Source of the DNA: Comamonas thiooxydans
Lineage (GTDB): Bacteria; Pseudomonadota; Gammaproteobacteria; Burkholderiales; Burkholderiaceae_C
DNA: 14,766 nt
Direction: 5' to 3'
Assembly: GCF_000964545.1 (NCBI RefSeq)
Contig: NZ_BBVD01000020.1
Coordinates: 1 to 14,766 of the forward strand
The notes below the pieces were generated by a model. It was not told the origin of the DNA and did no database searches. It worked only from the letters and a program-made list of their open reading frames with translations. The position numbers were made by a program, and so were the translations under genes. This document shows positions 6,745 to 13,814 of this stretch, one piece after another (the stretch's first letter is position 1; each line of letters opens with the position of its first letter).

Positions 6745-7338
6745 ATGTCTGATTCATTCCAAGATCTGGCCCGGGCAGCGGAGGCCGCACAGGTTTCGGC
6801 CTATGCAGACCCCGATGAGCCGCAAAGCCCCAATGTACCGTCCAAAAGAGCGCAAACCATTGTCGGTTCGGGCGTGCTGCTGGTCGCTGTCGGCCTGGCT
6901 GTCGGCGCACTGCAGATTCCTTCCGATTCGGGATATGGCGGCGTCGGCCCCAACTTTCTGCCCTGGCTGTGCGCCATCGTGCTGGCCGTTTGCGGTGCGC
7001 TGTTGATCTGGGAAGCTCGGAGCGGCGGCTTTCGCCATGCGGCGGATCCTGGCGGCCATGCCAAGGCCGATATATTGTCTTTTGTCTGGGTTTCTGCAGG
7101 TCTGCTGATCAATGCGGCTTTGATTGGAACCGTCGGCTTTATCTTCAGCTGCACGATTTGCTATGTCTTGGCCGTGCAGGGCCTGCGCCGCGCCGCGCAT
7201 CAGCCTCAGGCCTCTGAAATCGGTACCTGGGTGAAGGATGTGATCACTGGCTTGCTGATTTCAGCGCCCGTTTTCTGGATGTTTACTCAGTTCCTGGCAA
7301 TCAATCTGCCTGGCTTGACTCAGACGGGGTGGCTGTAA
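6745..7338 (+). CDS. tctB: Tripartite tricarboxylate transporter small membrane subunit TctB
   Basis: Family role: small inner-membrane subunit that pairs with TctA to import the substrate released by TctC, driven by an ion gradient. Seen (197 aa): a polar N-terminal tail of about 35 residues (Ala, Asp, Glu, Pro rich), then four hydrophobic segments: about 38-56 (IVGSGVLLVAVGLAVGA), 71-91 (FLPWLCAIVLAVCGALLIW), a long double segment at about 111-145 and a C-terminal one at about 164-185. The family is often only about 150 residues, so the tail is a modest extension. ATG 6745 was chosen over an in-frame TTG at 6724; neither has a clear Shine-Dalgarno. Its stop overlaps the tctA start by one base (TAATG). 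It is identified mainly by topology and position, since TctB sequences diverge strongly. Confidence 0.88.
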   Translation: MSDSFQDLARAAEAAQVSAYADPDEPQSPNVPSKRAQTIVGSGVLLVAVGLAVGALQIPSDSGYGGVGPNFLPWLCAIVLAVCGALLIWEARSGGFRHAADPGGHAKADILSFVWVSAGLLINAALIGTVGFIFSCTICYVLAVQGLRRAAHQPQASEIGTWVKDVITGLLISAPVFWMFTQFLAINLPGLTQTGWL

Positions 7339-8855
7339 TGGATATCTTCAATGCTTTGATGGCAGGCTTTGCCACCGCCATCACGCCCGTCAATCTGTTG
7401 TGGGCTCTGGTGGGCTGTGCCCTGGGTACGGCTGTGGGCGTGCTGCCCGGTATCGGCCCGGCCGTGGCAGTGGCCATGCTGCTGCCCATCACCGCCAAGG
7501 TGGATGTGACGGCATCCATGATCTTTTTTGCCGGCATTTACTACGGTGCCATGTATGGCGGCTCGACCACCTCGATTTTGCTGAACACGCCCGGCGAAAC
7601 GGCGTCCATGGTCACGGCCATGGAGGGCAACAAGATGGCCAAGAGCGGCCGAGCGGGCGCGGCGCTGGCAACCGCCGCCATCGGCTCGTTTGTCGCGGGG
7701 ACCTTTGCCACCGTGGTGGTGACCCTGTTCGCTCCCTATGTCGCTGACTTTGCCGTGAAGCTGGGCCCGCCCGAGTACTTCATGCTGATGGTGCTGGCCT
7801 TCACCACCGTGAGCGCCGTGCTGGGCCAAAGCTCGCTGCGCGGCATGACGGCGCTGTTTGTCGGCCTGGCTGCAGGCTGCATCGGCATGGATCAGATCTC
7901 CGGTGCCGCGCGCTATACCGGCGGCAAGATGGAACTGCTGGACGGCATCGACATCGTGCTGGTGGCAGTGGGTCTGTTTGCCGTGGCTGAAGTGCTGTAT
8001 GCCGCCATGTATGAAGGCAAGGTCGAGGAGTCGCAGAACAAGCTGACCCGTGTGCACATGACCAAGCGTGACTGGAAGCGTTCCTGGCCCGCCTGGATGC
8101 GCGGCACGCTGCTGGGTACACCGTTTGGCTGCATTCCCGCTGGCGGCACCGAGATCCCGACCTTTCTGAGCTACGCGACCGAGAAGAAGCTGGCCAAGGG
8201 CGAAGACAAGGCCGAGTTCGGCGGCAAGGGCGCCATCGAAGGCGTGGCCGGTCCGGAGGCTGCCAACAATGCCACCGTGACCGCAGCCCTGATTCCGCTG
8301 CTGACGCTCGGTATTCCCACCAGCAACACCACGGCCGTGCTGCTGGGCGCCTTCCAGAACTACGGTATCAACCCCGGCCCCCAGCTGTTCACCAGCTCGG
8401 CGGCCCTGGTCTGGGCGCTGATTGCCTCGCTGTACATCGGCAACGTGATGCTGCTGGTGCTCAACCTGCCCATGGTGGGTCTGTGGGTCAAGCTGTTGAA
8501 GATTCCGCGTCCTCAGCTGTATGCCGGCATCTTGATCTTTGCAACGGTCGGTGCCTACGGCATGCGCCAGAGCGCGTTCGATCTGTTCCTGCTCTACGGC
8601 ATTGGCTTGCTCGGTGTGATTATGCGCCGCTTCGACTTCCCCACCGCTCCCGTGGTGGTGGGCATGATCCTCGGCCCCTTGGCGGAAGCGCAGATGCGCA
8701 ATGCAGTGTCGATTGGCGAAGGCAGCTGGTGGATCTTCCTGCAGCGCCCCATGTCGCTGACGCTGATCATCATCGTGCTGGCCGTACTGATCATTCCCCG
8801 TGTGCTCAAGCGCCTGTCGGAGGCCAAGCAGGCCCGGGAGGCAAGCGCCGCCTGA
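7338..8855 (+). CDS. tctA: Tripartite tricarboxylate transporter large membrane subunit TctA
   Basis: Family role: the large permease of the TctABC secondary transporter, with about a dozen membrane helices. Seen (505 aa, exactly family size): GVLPGIGPA at 34-42, YYGAMYGGSTTSILLNTPGE at 68-87 and EGVAGPEAANNA at 301-312. TLGIPTSNTTAVLLGA at 323-338 appears as an inverted-topology counterpart of the first repeat. Hydrophobic segments fill the rest, ending in a basic tail (RVLKRLSEAKQAREASAA). ATG 7338 overlaps the tctB TAA stop as TAATG; an in-frame GTG at 7329 would add only three residues. The coupling implies equal synthesis with TctB. The gene ends before a strong terminator. Very secure call. 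Confidence 0.96.
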   Translation: MDIFNALMAGFATAITPVNLLWALVGCALGTAVGVLPGIGPAVAVAMLLPITAKVDVTASMIFFAGIYYGAMYGGSTTSILLNTPGETASMVTAMEGNKMAKSGRAGAALATAAIGSFVAGTFATVVVTLFAPYVADFAVKLGPPEYFMLMVLAFTTVSAVLGQSSLRGMTALFVGLAAGCIGMDQISGAARYTGGKMELLDGIDIVLVAVGLFAVAEVLYAAMYEGKVEESQNKLTRVHMTKRDWKRSWPAWMRGTLLGTPFGCIPAGGTEIPTFLSYATEKKLAKGEDKAEFGGKGAIEGVAGPEAANNATVTAALIPLLTLGIPTSNTTAVLLGAFQNYGINPGPQLFTSSAALVWALIASLYIGNVMLLVLNLPMVGLWVKLLKIPRPQLYAGILIFATVGAYGMRQSAFDLFLLYGIGLLGVIMRRFDFPTAPVVVGMILGPLAEAQMRNAVSIGEGSWWIFLQRPMSLTLIIIVLAVLIIPRVLKRLSEAKQAREASAA

Positions 8856-8910
8856 GTCCCGTTTCCTAGCCTGCTGCGGGTGCTGTACGCATGGAGCCCG
8901 TTGCATTCAT

Positions 8911-8946
8911 ATCCCCTGTTCGGTGAGCTGGACAGGGGATTTTTTT
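8911..8946 (+). terminator. Intrinsic terminator of tctCBA
   Basis: Stem ATCCCCTGT (8911-8919) / ACAGGGGAT (8932-8940) with a 12-nt loop, followed directly by TTTTTT (8941-8946). It lies 55 nt after the tctA stop and separates the tct operon from the sigma-54 regulator. Confidence 0.9.
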
Positions 8947-8954
8947 ATGGAGGC

Positions 8955-8970
8955 CGGCTAAAGCATTGCT
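8955..8970 (+). promoter_or_regulatory. Possible weak sigma-54 promoter before the regulator gene
   Basis: CGGCTAA (8955-8961), N4 (AGCA), TTGCT (8966-8970). The invariant GG and GC pairs are exactly 10 nt apart and the -12 element is perfect, but the -24 element matches only GGC of TGGCACG. A start near 8981 would give a leader of about 33 nt. It could allow autoregulation; chance occurrence is quite possible. Confidence 0.3.
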
Positions 8971-9013
8971 TTGAATGCGCTAGCTGGAGGTCTGTGCCGA
9001 TGGTTTTGGGGCA

Positions 9014-10558
9014 ATGTCGCCCTACCATGGCGCAATGATGGAAATGAGCCAACGGCTACCCAACGATTTCGCTTGCGAGCTGCCCGACGATGCCGACGGC
9101 ATCTATGCATTGGCGGCACGGTCCATGTTTCAGCTGTTCTCGTCAATGAGCCAGGGCATGTTTCTGGTCGACAGAAGCGGGCGCATTGTCTGGGTCAACA
9201 AAGGCTACGAGCGTTTTTTGCCACGCCTGGGAGTAGCCGGTGTGGGCGATTTTCTCGGGCATAAGGTGGAGGAGGTCATCCCCAACACGCAGATGCGCAG
9301 CGTGTTGGAGACCGGCAAGCCGGTCCTGATCGATCTACTGACCAATAGCGCCGGAACCTTTGTCGTCAGCCGCCTGCCGCTGCATGACGATGAAGGTGGC
9401 GTGATCGGTGCCATCGGCATTGTGCTGTTCGATCAGCCCGAGACGACCTTGCAGCCGCTGATCAGCAAGTTTGCGATGCTGCAGCGCGATCTCGATGAAG
9501 CGCGGCGCGAGCTGGCTGCCCAGCGCAGCCGCAGCCTGCAGGCGTCCGTACAGGGTTCGCGCCGCAGCAAATACAGCTTTGCCAGCTTTGTGGGCAGCAG
9601 CCCGGCTGCGGTCGAGGTCAAGCGCCAGGCGCGACGGGCGGCCCAGTCCATGAGTCCGGTGCTGCTGTTGGGCGAGACCGGTACTGGCAAGGAGGTGCTG
9701 GCCCATGCCATCCATGCCGCATCGGCGCGGTCTGCCGGTCCTTTTGTGAGCGTCAATATCGCGGCCATTCCCGAAACGCTGCTGGAGGCCGAATTCTTCG
9801 GCGTGGCTCCGGGCGCATTCACCGGAGCCGACCGCAAGACGCGCGATGGCAAGTTCAAGCTCGCCGATGGCGGCACCCTGTTTCTCGACGAAATCGGCGA
9901 CATGCCCGCCAGTCTGCAGGCCAAGCTGCTGCGGGCCTTGCAGGAGGGAGAGATCGAGCCGCTGGGCTCCAACCAGATCGTGCATTTCGATGTACGCGTG
10001 GTGGCCGCCACCTCTCGGGATCTGCTGCAGATGGTGCGCGACGGGCGTTTCCGGGAAGACCTGTTCTACCGGCTGCATGTGTTGCCCGTGCGCGTGCCGC
10101 CGCTGCGCGAGCGCAGCAGCGATATCCCGGCCCTGGTGGAAATGCTCTGCGAGGACCTGGCGCTGCGCAATGACATGGTTCCACCGGAGCTGGGAAAGGG
10201 GGCGCTGGAATTGCTGGTCGCACAGGCCTGGCGCGGCAATATTCGTGAACTGCGCAATGTGCTGGAGCAAGCAGCCATGCGCTGCGATGACTCGCACATT
10301 GATGCCGGCCTGCTGGCACAGGTGCTGCGCTCGTCCGGGGTAGAGCTGCAGGTTCCGCACCGGCAGCCCTTGGCGCAGGAACCCATGGCTACGACGGGCG
10401 ATTTGCTCAAGCCGCTCGCCGAACAAATGGCCGAGCTCGAAGCCCGTGCGATAAGGGCCGCGATGCAGGCTCATGGAGGCAACAAGCTGGCCGTTGCAAG
10501 GACGCTCGGCATATCGCGCGCCAAGCTCTACGACCGGCTCGAGAAGCTGAATTTCTGA
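9014..10558 (+). CDS. Sigma-54-dependent transcriptional activator (PAS, AAA+, Fis-type HTH)
   Basis: Family role: an enhancer-binding protein that uses ATP hydrolysis to open promoters held by sigma-54 RNA polymerase. Seen (514 aa): a PAS-like sensor at about 36-145 (QLFSSMSQGMFLVDRSGRIVWVN), a helical linker at about 151-178, and an AAA+ domain with Walker A GETGTGKE (220-227), the sigma-54-contacting GAFTGA loop (267-272), Walker B LFLDE (289-293) and RFREDLFYRL (345-354). A GNIRELRNVLEQA segment (408-420) follows. The C-terminal Fis-type helix-turn-helix is GGNKLAVARTLGISRAKLYDRL (about 488-509). All catalytic motifs are intact. Having no receiver domain and a PAS sensor, it likely responds to a small molecule or metabolic cue rather than a kinase. 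The start is unsure: ATGs at 9014, 9035, 9038 and 9044 all precede the PAS domain. The CoA ligase lies 85 nt downstream, and a sigma-54 promoter precedes the ABC binding protein, making these its likely targets. Confidence 0.93.
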   Translation: MSPYHGAMMEMSQRLPNDFACELPDDADGIYALAARSMFQLFSSMSQGMFLVDRSGRIVWVNKGYERFLPRLGVAGVGDFLGHKVEEVIPNTQMRSVLETGKPVLIDLLTNSAGTFVVSRLPLHDDEGGVIGAIGIVLFDQPETTLQPLISKFAMLQRDLDEARRELAAQRSRSLQASVQGSRRSKYSFASFVGSSPAAVEVKRQARRAAQSMSPVLLLGETGTGKEVLAHAIHAASARSAGPFVSVNIAAIPETLLEAEFFGVAPGAFTGADRKTRDGKFKLADGGTLFLDEIGDMPASLQAKLLRALQEGEIEPLGSNQIVHFDVRVVAATSRDLLQMVRDGRFREDLFYRLHVLPVRVPPLRERSSDIPALVEMLCEDLALRNDMVPPELGKGALELLVAQAWRGNIRELRNVLEQAAMRCDDSHIDAGLLAQVLRSSGVELQVPHRQPLAQEPMATTGDLLKPLAEQMAELEARAIRAAMQAHGGNKLAVARTLGISRAKLYDRLEKLNF

Positions 10559-10596
10559 GCCATGCTAGGGATTGCCCTTGGTGGGTAGGACTTGGT

Positions 10597-10624
10597 TTGT
10601 TTTTATAGTTATAAAAAATATCTA
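10597..10624 (+). promoter_or_regulatory. AT-rich promoter-like patch before the CoA ligase gene
   Basis: A short, very AT-rich stretch in otherwise GC-rich DNA. It includes TTTTTATA (10600-10607) and its mirror TATAAAAA (10610-10617). A weak sigma-70 reading is TTGTTT (10597-10602), 16 nt, TATCTA (10619-10624), followed by the GGAG Shine-Dalgarno (10635-10638). No GG-N10-GC sigma-54 element was found between 10559 and 10643. Confidence 0.3.
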
Positions 10625-10643
10625 ATTTAAGTCCGGAGACAGC

Positions 10644-12632
10644 ATGGCATTGGTACAAGGGCAGGAGTTGTGGAGGCCCACGCAGAAGCAGCAGGAGCAA
10701 AGCGGCCTGTGGCATTACATGGACTGGCTGCGCGACAGCCGTGGCCATGACTTCTCCGACTATGAAGCGCTGTGGCAATGGTCGGCGACGGATATCGAAG
10801 GCTTCTGGCGCTCCGTCTGGGACTATTTCGACATTCAGGCCGATGGTGACCCGACGCAGGTGCTGGCCGGCCGCAAGATGCCGGGTGCCGAGTGGTTTCC
10901 CGAAACCCGGCTCAACTATGCCGAACACATCTTCCGTCAGGCCAGCGACCAGCGTCCGGCCATCATTGCGCGCTGCGAGGGCCAGACCCCGGTCGAAGTC
11001 TCCTGGCAACAGCTGCAGCGCGATGTGGGCGCCCTGGCGGCAAGCCTGCGCGGTCTGGGCATAGTGCGTGGCGATCGCGTGGTGGCCTATCTGCCCAATG
11101 TGCCTCAGACCGTGGTGGCGTTTCTGGCCTGTGCCAGCATCGGCGCCATCTGGTCCAGCTGCGCGCCGGAGATGGGGGTATCCGTGGTGCTGGACCGCTT
11201 CCAGCAGATCGCACCCAAGCTGATCTTTGCCACCGACAGCTATACCTATGCCGGCAGGCAGTTCGATCGCCGTGAAGTGCTGGACGAGGTGCTCCAGGGT
11301 CTGCCCGATATTGCCCGGGTGATTCATGTGCCGGGGCCCTTGTTCGGCAGCGATGCCGAACACGCGGCCGTGCCCTGGCGTGACTGCATGAGTTGGGCCG
11401 ATGCAACGTGCCATGCAGCGCCGCTGCAGTTCGAGCGCCTGCCGTTCTCCCATCCGCTGTGGGTGGTGTACTCCTCGGGAACCACCGGCCTGCCCAAGGC
11501 CATGGTGCACAGTCATGGCGGCATCGTGCTCACCCATCTCAAAACCAATCGCCTGCAGCACGACGTGTTGCCCGGCGATCGTTTCATGTTCCTGGGCAGC
11601 ACGGGCTGGATTGTCTGGAACCTGATGATAGGCAGCCTGCTGGCTGGCGCGACCGTGGTTCTGTCCGATGGCAACCCAACGGCGCCGAGCGACGATGCGC
11701 TCTGGGACTTCATCGACCAATACCAGGTCAGCATCTTCGGTTGCGGTGCGGCCTTCCTCACCAAGAGCATGAAGGATGGCGTCTCGCCGAAGAAGGGGCG
11801 CCAGTTCGAGAAGCTGCGTGCCATCAACTCCACGGGCTCGCCGCTGCCTCTCGATGCCTATGCCTGGGTCTACGAGAACGTCAAAAGAGATCTGTGGCTG
11901 GCCTCGATCAGCGGGGGCACGGATATCGCCTCGGGCTTTGTGGCCTGCGCGCCCATACTGCCCGTCAACGCGGGCGAGATCCAGTGCCGCGAACTGGGCG
12001 TGGCCGCCCATGCCTTCAACGAACAGGGGCAGAGCGTGGTCGGCGAAGTCGGCGAACTGGTGATTACCGAGCCCATGCCCTCCATGCCCGTGTTCTTCTG
12101 GAACGACAAGAGCGGGGCGCGCTACCACGACAGCTATTTCGACGTGTTTGCCGGCTGCTGGCGCCATGGTGACTGGATCGAGTTCAGCGAGCGCGGCACG
12201 GCCGTGATCTACGGACGCTCGGACAGCACCATCAACCGCTTCGGCATACGCATGGGCACGGCGGAGATCTACCGTGTCGTCGAGGAGCTCGACGCCGTCA
12301 AGGACAGCCTGGTGGTCGACCTTGAATATCTGGGTCGACCTTCCTTCATGCCGCTGTTCGTGACTCTGGCCGAAGGCCAGGCATTGACGGGCGAGCTGAC
12401 CGCCCAGATCAAGAACGCCATCAAGACCAAGGCTTCGGCACGTCATGTGCCCAATGTGGTGGTTCAGGTGGCCGAGATTCCGCGCACCCTCACCGGCAAG
12501 AAGATGGAGGTGCCGGTGCGCAAGCTGCTGCTGGGCGCGGACGCGGCCAAGGTGGCCAGCCCCGATGCCATGGCCAATCCATCCAGCATTGATTTCTTCA
12601 TTCAATTTCGAGAGCAGGTACCGCAGGCGTGA
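10644..12632 (+). CDS. Acetoacetyl-CoA synthetase family acyl-CoA ligase (AMP-forming)
   Basis: Family reaction: acetoacetate + ATP + CoA gives acetoacetyl-CoA + AMP + PPi, via an acyl-adenylate, in the cytoplasm. Seen (662 aa, typical of AacS): N-terminal LWRPTQKQ and WFPETRLNYAEH, as in the acetyl/acetoacetyl-CoA synthetase group; the ATP-binding A3 loop YSSGTTGLPKAMVHSHGG (276-293); GSTGWIVWN (318-326); A5 SISGGTDIASGF (421-432); A7 HGDWIE (508-513); A8 hinge YGRSDSTINRFGIRMG (523-538); and A10 PRTLTGKKMEVPVRK with catalytic Lys619. GGTDI rather than the acetyl-CoA synthetase TGD-type block supports the acetoacetate group. ATG 10644 has GGAG 5 nt upstream. It lies between a sigma-54 regulator and an amidohydrolase, so the real substrate may be a different 3-oxo acid; the gene symbol is left blank for this reason. 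Enzyme class is secure, substrate is family inference. Confidence 0.9.
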   Translation: MALVQGQELWRPTQKQQEQSGLWHYMDWLRDSRGHDFSDYEALWQWSATDIEGFWRSVWDYFDIQADGDPTQVLAGRKMPGAEWFPETRLNYAEHIFRQASDQRPAIIARCEGQTPVEVSWQQLQRDVGALAASLRGLGIVRGDRVVAYLPNVPQTVVAFLACASIGAIWSSCAPEMGVSVVLDRFQQIAPKLIFATDSYTYAGRQFDRREVLDEVLQGLPDIARVIHVPGPLFGSDAEHAAVPWRDCMSWADATCHAAPLQFERLPFSHPLWVVYSSGTTGLPKAMVHSHGGIVLTHLKTNRLQHDVLPGDRFMFLGSTGWIVWNLMIGSLLAGATVVLSDGNPTAPSDDALWDFIDQYQVSIFGCGAAFLTKSMKDGVSPKKGRQFEKLRAINSTGSPLPLDAYAWVYENVKRDLWLASISGGTDIASGFVACAPILPVNAGEIQCRELGVAAHAFNEQGQSVVGEVGELVITEPMPSMPVFFWNDKSGARYHDSYFDVFAGCWRHGDWIEFSERGTAVIYGRSDSTINRFGIRMGTAEIYRVVEELDAVKDSLVVDLEYLGRPSFMPLFVTLAEGQALTGELTAQIKNAIKTKASARHVPNVVVQVAEIPRTLTGKKMEVPVRKLLLGADAAKVASPDAMANPSSIDFFIQFREQVPQA

Positions 12633-12679
12633 CAGGCGCTTGAGGCTGATTTGACTCAATACCCAAAGCAGACCCACCC

Positions 12680-13561
12680 ATGAACCATCAAGATCTGATC
12701 GCCATCGATTTCCACACCCATGCGGAAGTCAGCTGCCGCAATCCCTTTGACAGCTACGGCGAGGAGTACGACCGCGCGGCCGACAAATACTTCGGCAGCT
12801 CATTGCGCCCGACGATCGCCGAAACCATTGCCTATTACCGCGAGCGCAAGATCGGTCTGGTGATGTTCACGGTGGACAGCGAGGCGCAACTGGGTCGCCG
12901 CCGCATCCCCAACGAAGAGATCGCCGATGCCGCGCGCGAGAACAGCGACATGATGGTGGCGTTCGCCAGCATCGACCCGCACAAGGGCAAGATGGGCGCG
13001 CGCGAGGCCGAGCGCCTGATCACCGAATGCGGCGTCAAGGGCTTCAAGTTCCATCCCACAGTGCAGGGCTTCCATCCCTATGACCGCATGGCCTGGCCCA
13101 TCTACGAGGTCATCAACCACTACAAGCTGCCCGCCATCTTCCACACCGGCCACAGCGGCATCGGCAGCGGCATGAAGTGCGGCGGCGGTCTGCGCCTGGC
13201 CTACAGCAACCCCATGCTGCTGGACGACGTGGCTGTGGACTTCGGCGATATGCAGATCGTCATGGCCCATCCCAGCTTTCCCTGGCAGGACGAGGCGATC
13301 TCGGTGGCGCTGCACAAGCCCAATGTCTGGATCGATCTTTCGGGCTGGAGTCCCAAGTATTTCCCCAAGCAGCTGGTGCAGTACGCCAACACCCTGCTCA
13401 AGGACCGTGTGCTGTTCGGCAGCGACTTCCCGCTGATCACGCCCGAGCGCTGGATGAAGGACTTCGAGGTCGCCGGCTTCAAGCCCGAGGTCATGCCCGG
13501 CATTCTCAAGGACAACGCCGTGCGGCTGCTGGAGCTGGACAGAAAACGCGATGCCGCATGA
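12680..13561 (+). CDS. Amidohydrolase-2 family metal-dependent hydrolase
   Basis: Family role: TIM-barrel metalloenzymes that hydrolyse or decarboxylate small carboxylates; members include ACMSD-type decarboxylases, lactonases, LigJ-type hydratases and a group annotated as beta-ketoacyl-CoA hydrolases. Seen (293 aa): metal-binding IDFHTHAE with His12 and His14, KGFKFHP (His125), IFHTGH (His155), MAHPSFPW (His197) and LFGSDFPL (Asp249), the usual metal and catalytic set in the usual order, so it should be active. A Cys/Gly-rich stretch (GSGMKCGGGLRLAY, about 162-175) may shape the pocket. It follows the CoA ligase by 47 nt with no terminator between, so it is probably co-transcribed; the Shine-Dalgarno is poor. 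The stop codon lies inside a terminator hairpin. From memory, CouO/PhdC-like hydrolases that cleave aromatic beta-ketoacyl-CoA belong to this superfamily; this would fit the ligase next door, but the specific reaction is unproven. Confidence 0.85.
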   Translation: MNHQDLIAIDFHTHAEVSCRNPFDSYGEEYDRAADKYFGSSLRPTIAETIAYYRERKIGLVMFTVDSEAQLGRRRIPNEEIADAARENSDMMVAFASIDPHKGKMGAREAERLITECGVKGFKFHPTVQGFHPYDRMAWPIYEVINHYKLPAIFHTGHSGIGSGMKCGGGLRLAYSNPMLLDDVAVDFGDMQIVMAHPSFPWQDEAISVALHKPNVWIDLSGWSPKYFPKQLVQYANTLLKDRVLFGSDFPLITPERWMKDFEVAGFKPEVMPGILKDNAVRLLELDRKRDAA

Positions 13562-13594
13562 AAAAAGGATCACTCCGGTGATCCTTTTTTCATG
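13557..13594. terminator. Intrinsic terminator overlapping the amidohydrolase stop codon
   Basis: A perfect 17-bp inverted repeat: arm CATGAAAAAAGGATCAC (13557-13573), loop TCCG, arm GTGATCCTTTTTTCATG (13578-13594). The GGATCAC core is followed by TTTTTT on the plus strand and mirrored by AAAAAA on the other side, so it may work in both directions. The TGA stop of the amidohydrolase gene (13559-13561) lies within the left arm. Confidence 0.9.
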
Positions 13595-13635
13595 GCGGAT
13601 TGAACAAAGCCAGAGACGAGCCCTAAGGCGGTTGT

Positions 13636-13694
13636 TGATTTGTATTGAAATCAGTCACTGTCTGAATTAAAGACATTTATTGCCTGATTTTCAG
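13636..13694. promoter_or_regulatory. Cluster of small dyads, candidate activator-binding region
   Basis: Three palindromic elements lie close together: TGATTT (13636-13641) N6 AAATCA (13648-13653), TGTCT (13659-13663) N7 AGACA (13671-13675), and CTGATTTTCAG (13684-13694). The first and third share the words TGATTT and TCAGTC. They lie about 70-125 nt upstream of the predicted start of the sigma-54 promoter, the usual distance for enhancer-binding-protein sites. The binding protein is inferred, not shown. Confidence 0.4.
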
Positions 13695-13739
13695 TCGATA
13701 TGGAGCTGCGTATGGCGGCTCCTCAGAGGAAAACCGGAC

Positions 13740-13755
13740 TGGCACGAAGACTGCT
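13740..13755 (+). promoter_or_regulatory. Sigma-54 (-24/-12) promoter of the ABC binding-protein gene
   Basis: TGGCACG (13740-13746), N4 AAGA, CTGCT (13751-13755). The -24 element is a perfect match to consensus TGGCACG and the -12 element matches TTGCW at 4 of 5 positions. The GG and GC pairs are exactly 10 nt apart. Transcription should start around 13766-13768, about 48 nt before the ATG. It requires an AAA+ activator; one is encoded at 9014-10558. Confidence 0.8.
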
Positions 13756-13814
13756 GTCTGCACACCATAGAAAGACAAGCGGACACACCGCATCCATCCT
13801 CAAGGAGACAACAC

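Noticed and set aside
7320..8906. 528-codon open frame on the minus strand opposite tctA
   Set aside because: The product is full of His, Gln and Gly repeats with no recognisable fold, while tctA on the other strand is a full-length family member.
9335..10474. 379-codon minus-strand frame opposite the sigma-54 regulator
   Set aside because: Antisense artefact of codon bias; no motif and no ribosome binding site, and the regulator covers the region with all AAA+ motifs intact.
10407..12677. 756-codon open frame on the minus strand opposite the regulator end and the CoA ligase
   Set aside because: It is the antisense shadow of a high-GC gene: its composition is His/Gln/Gly/Ala rich without domains, and the plus-strand frame has every motif of an AMP-forming ligase.
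12800..13573. 257-codon minus-strand frame opposite the amidohydrolase
   Set aside because: It runs through the terminator and opposes a gene with the complete metal-binding set, so it is not coding.
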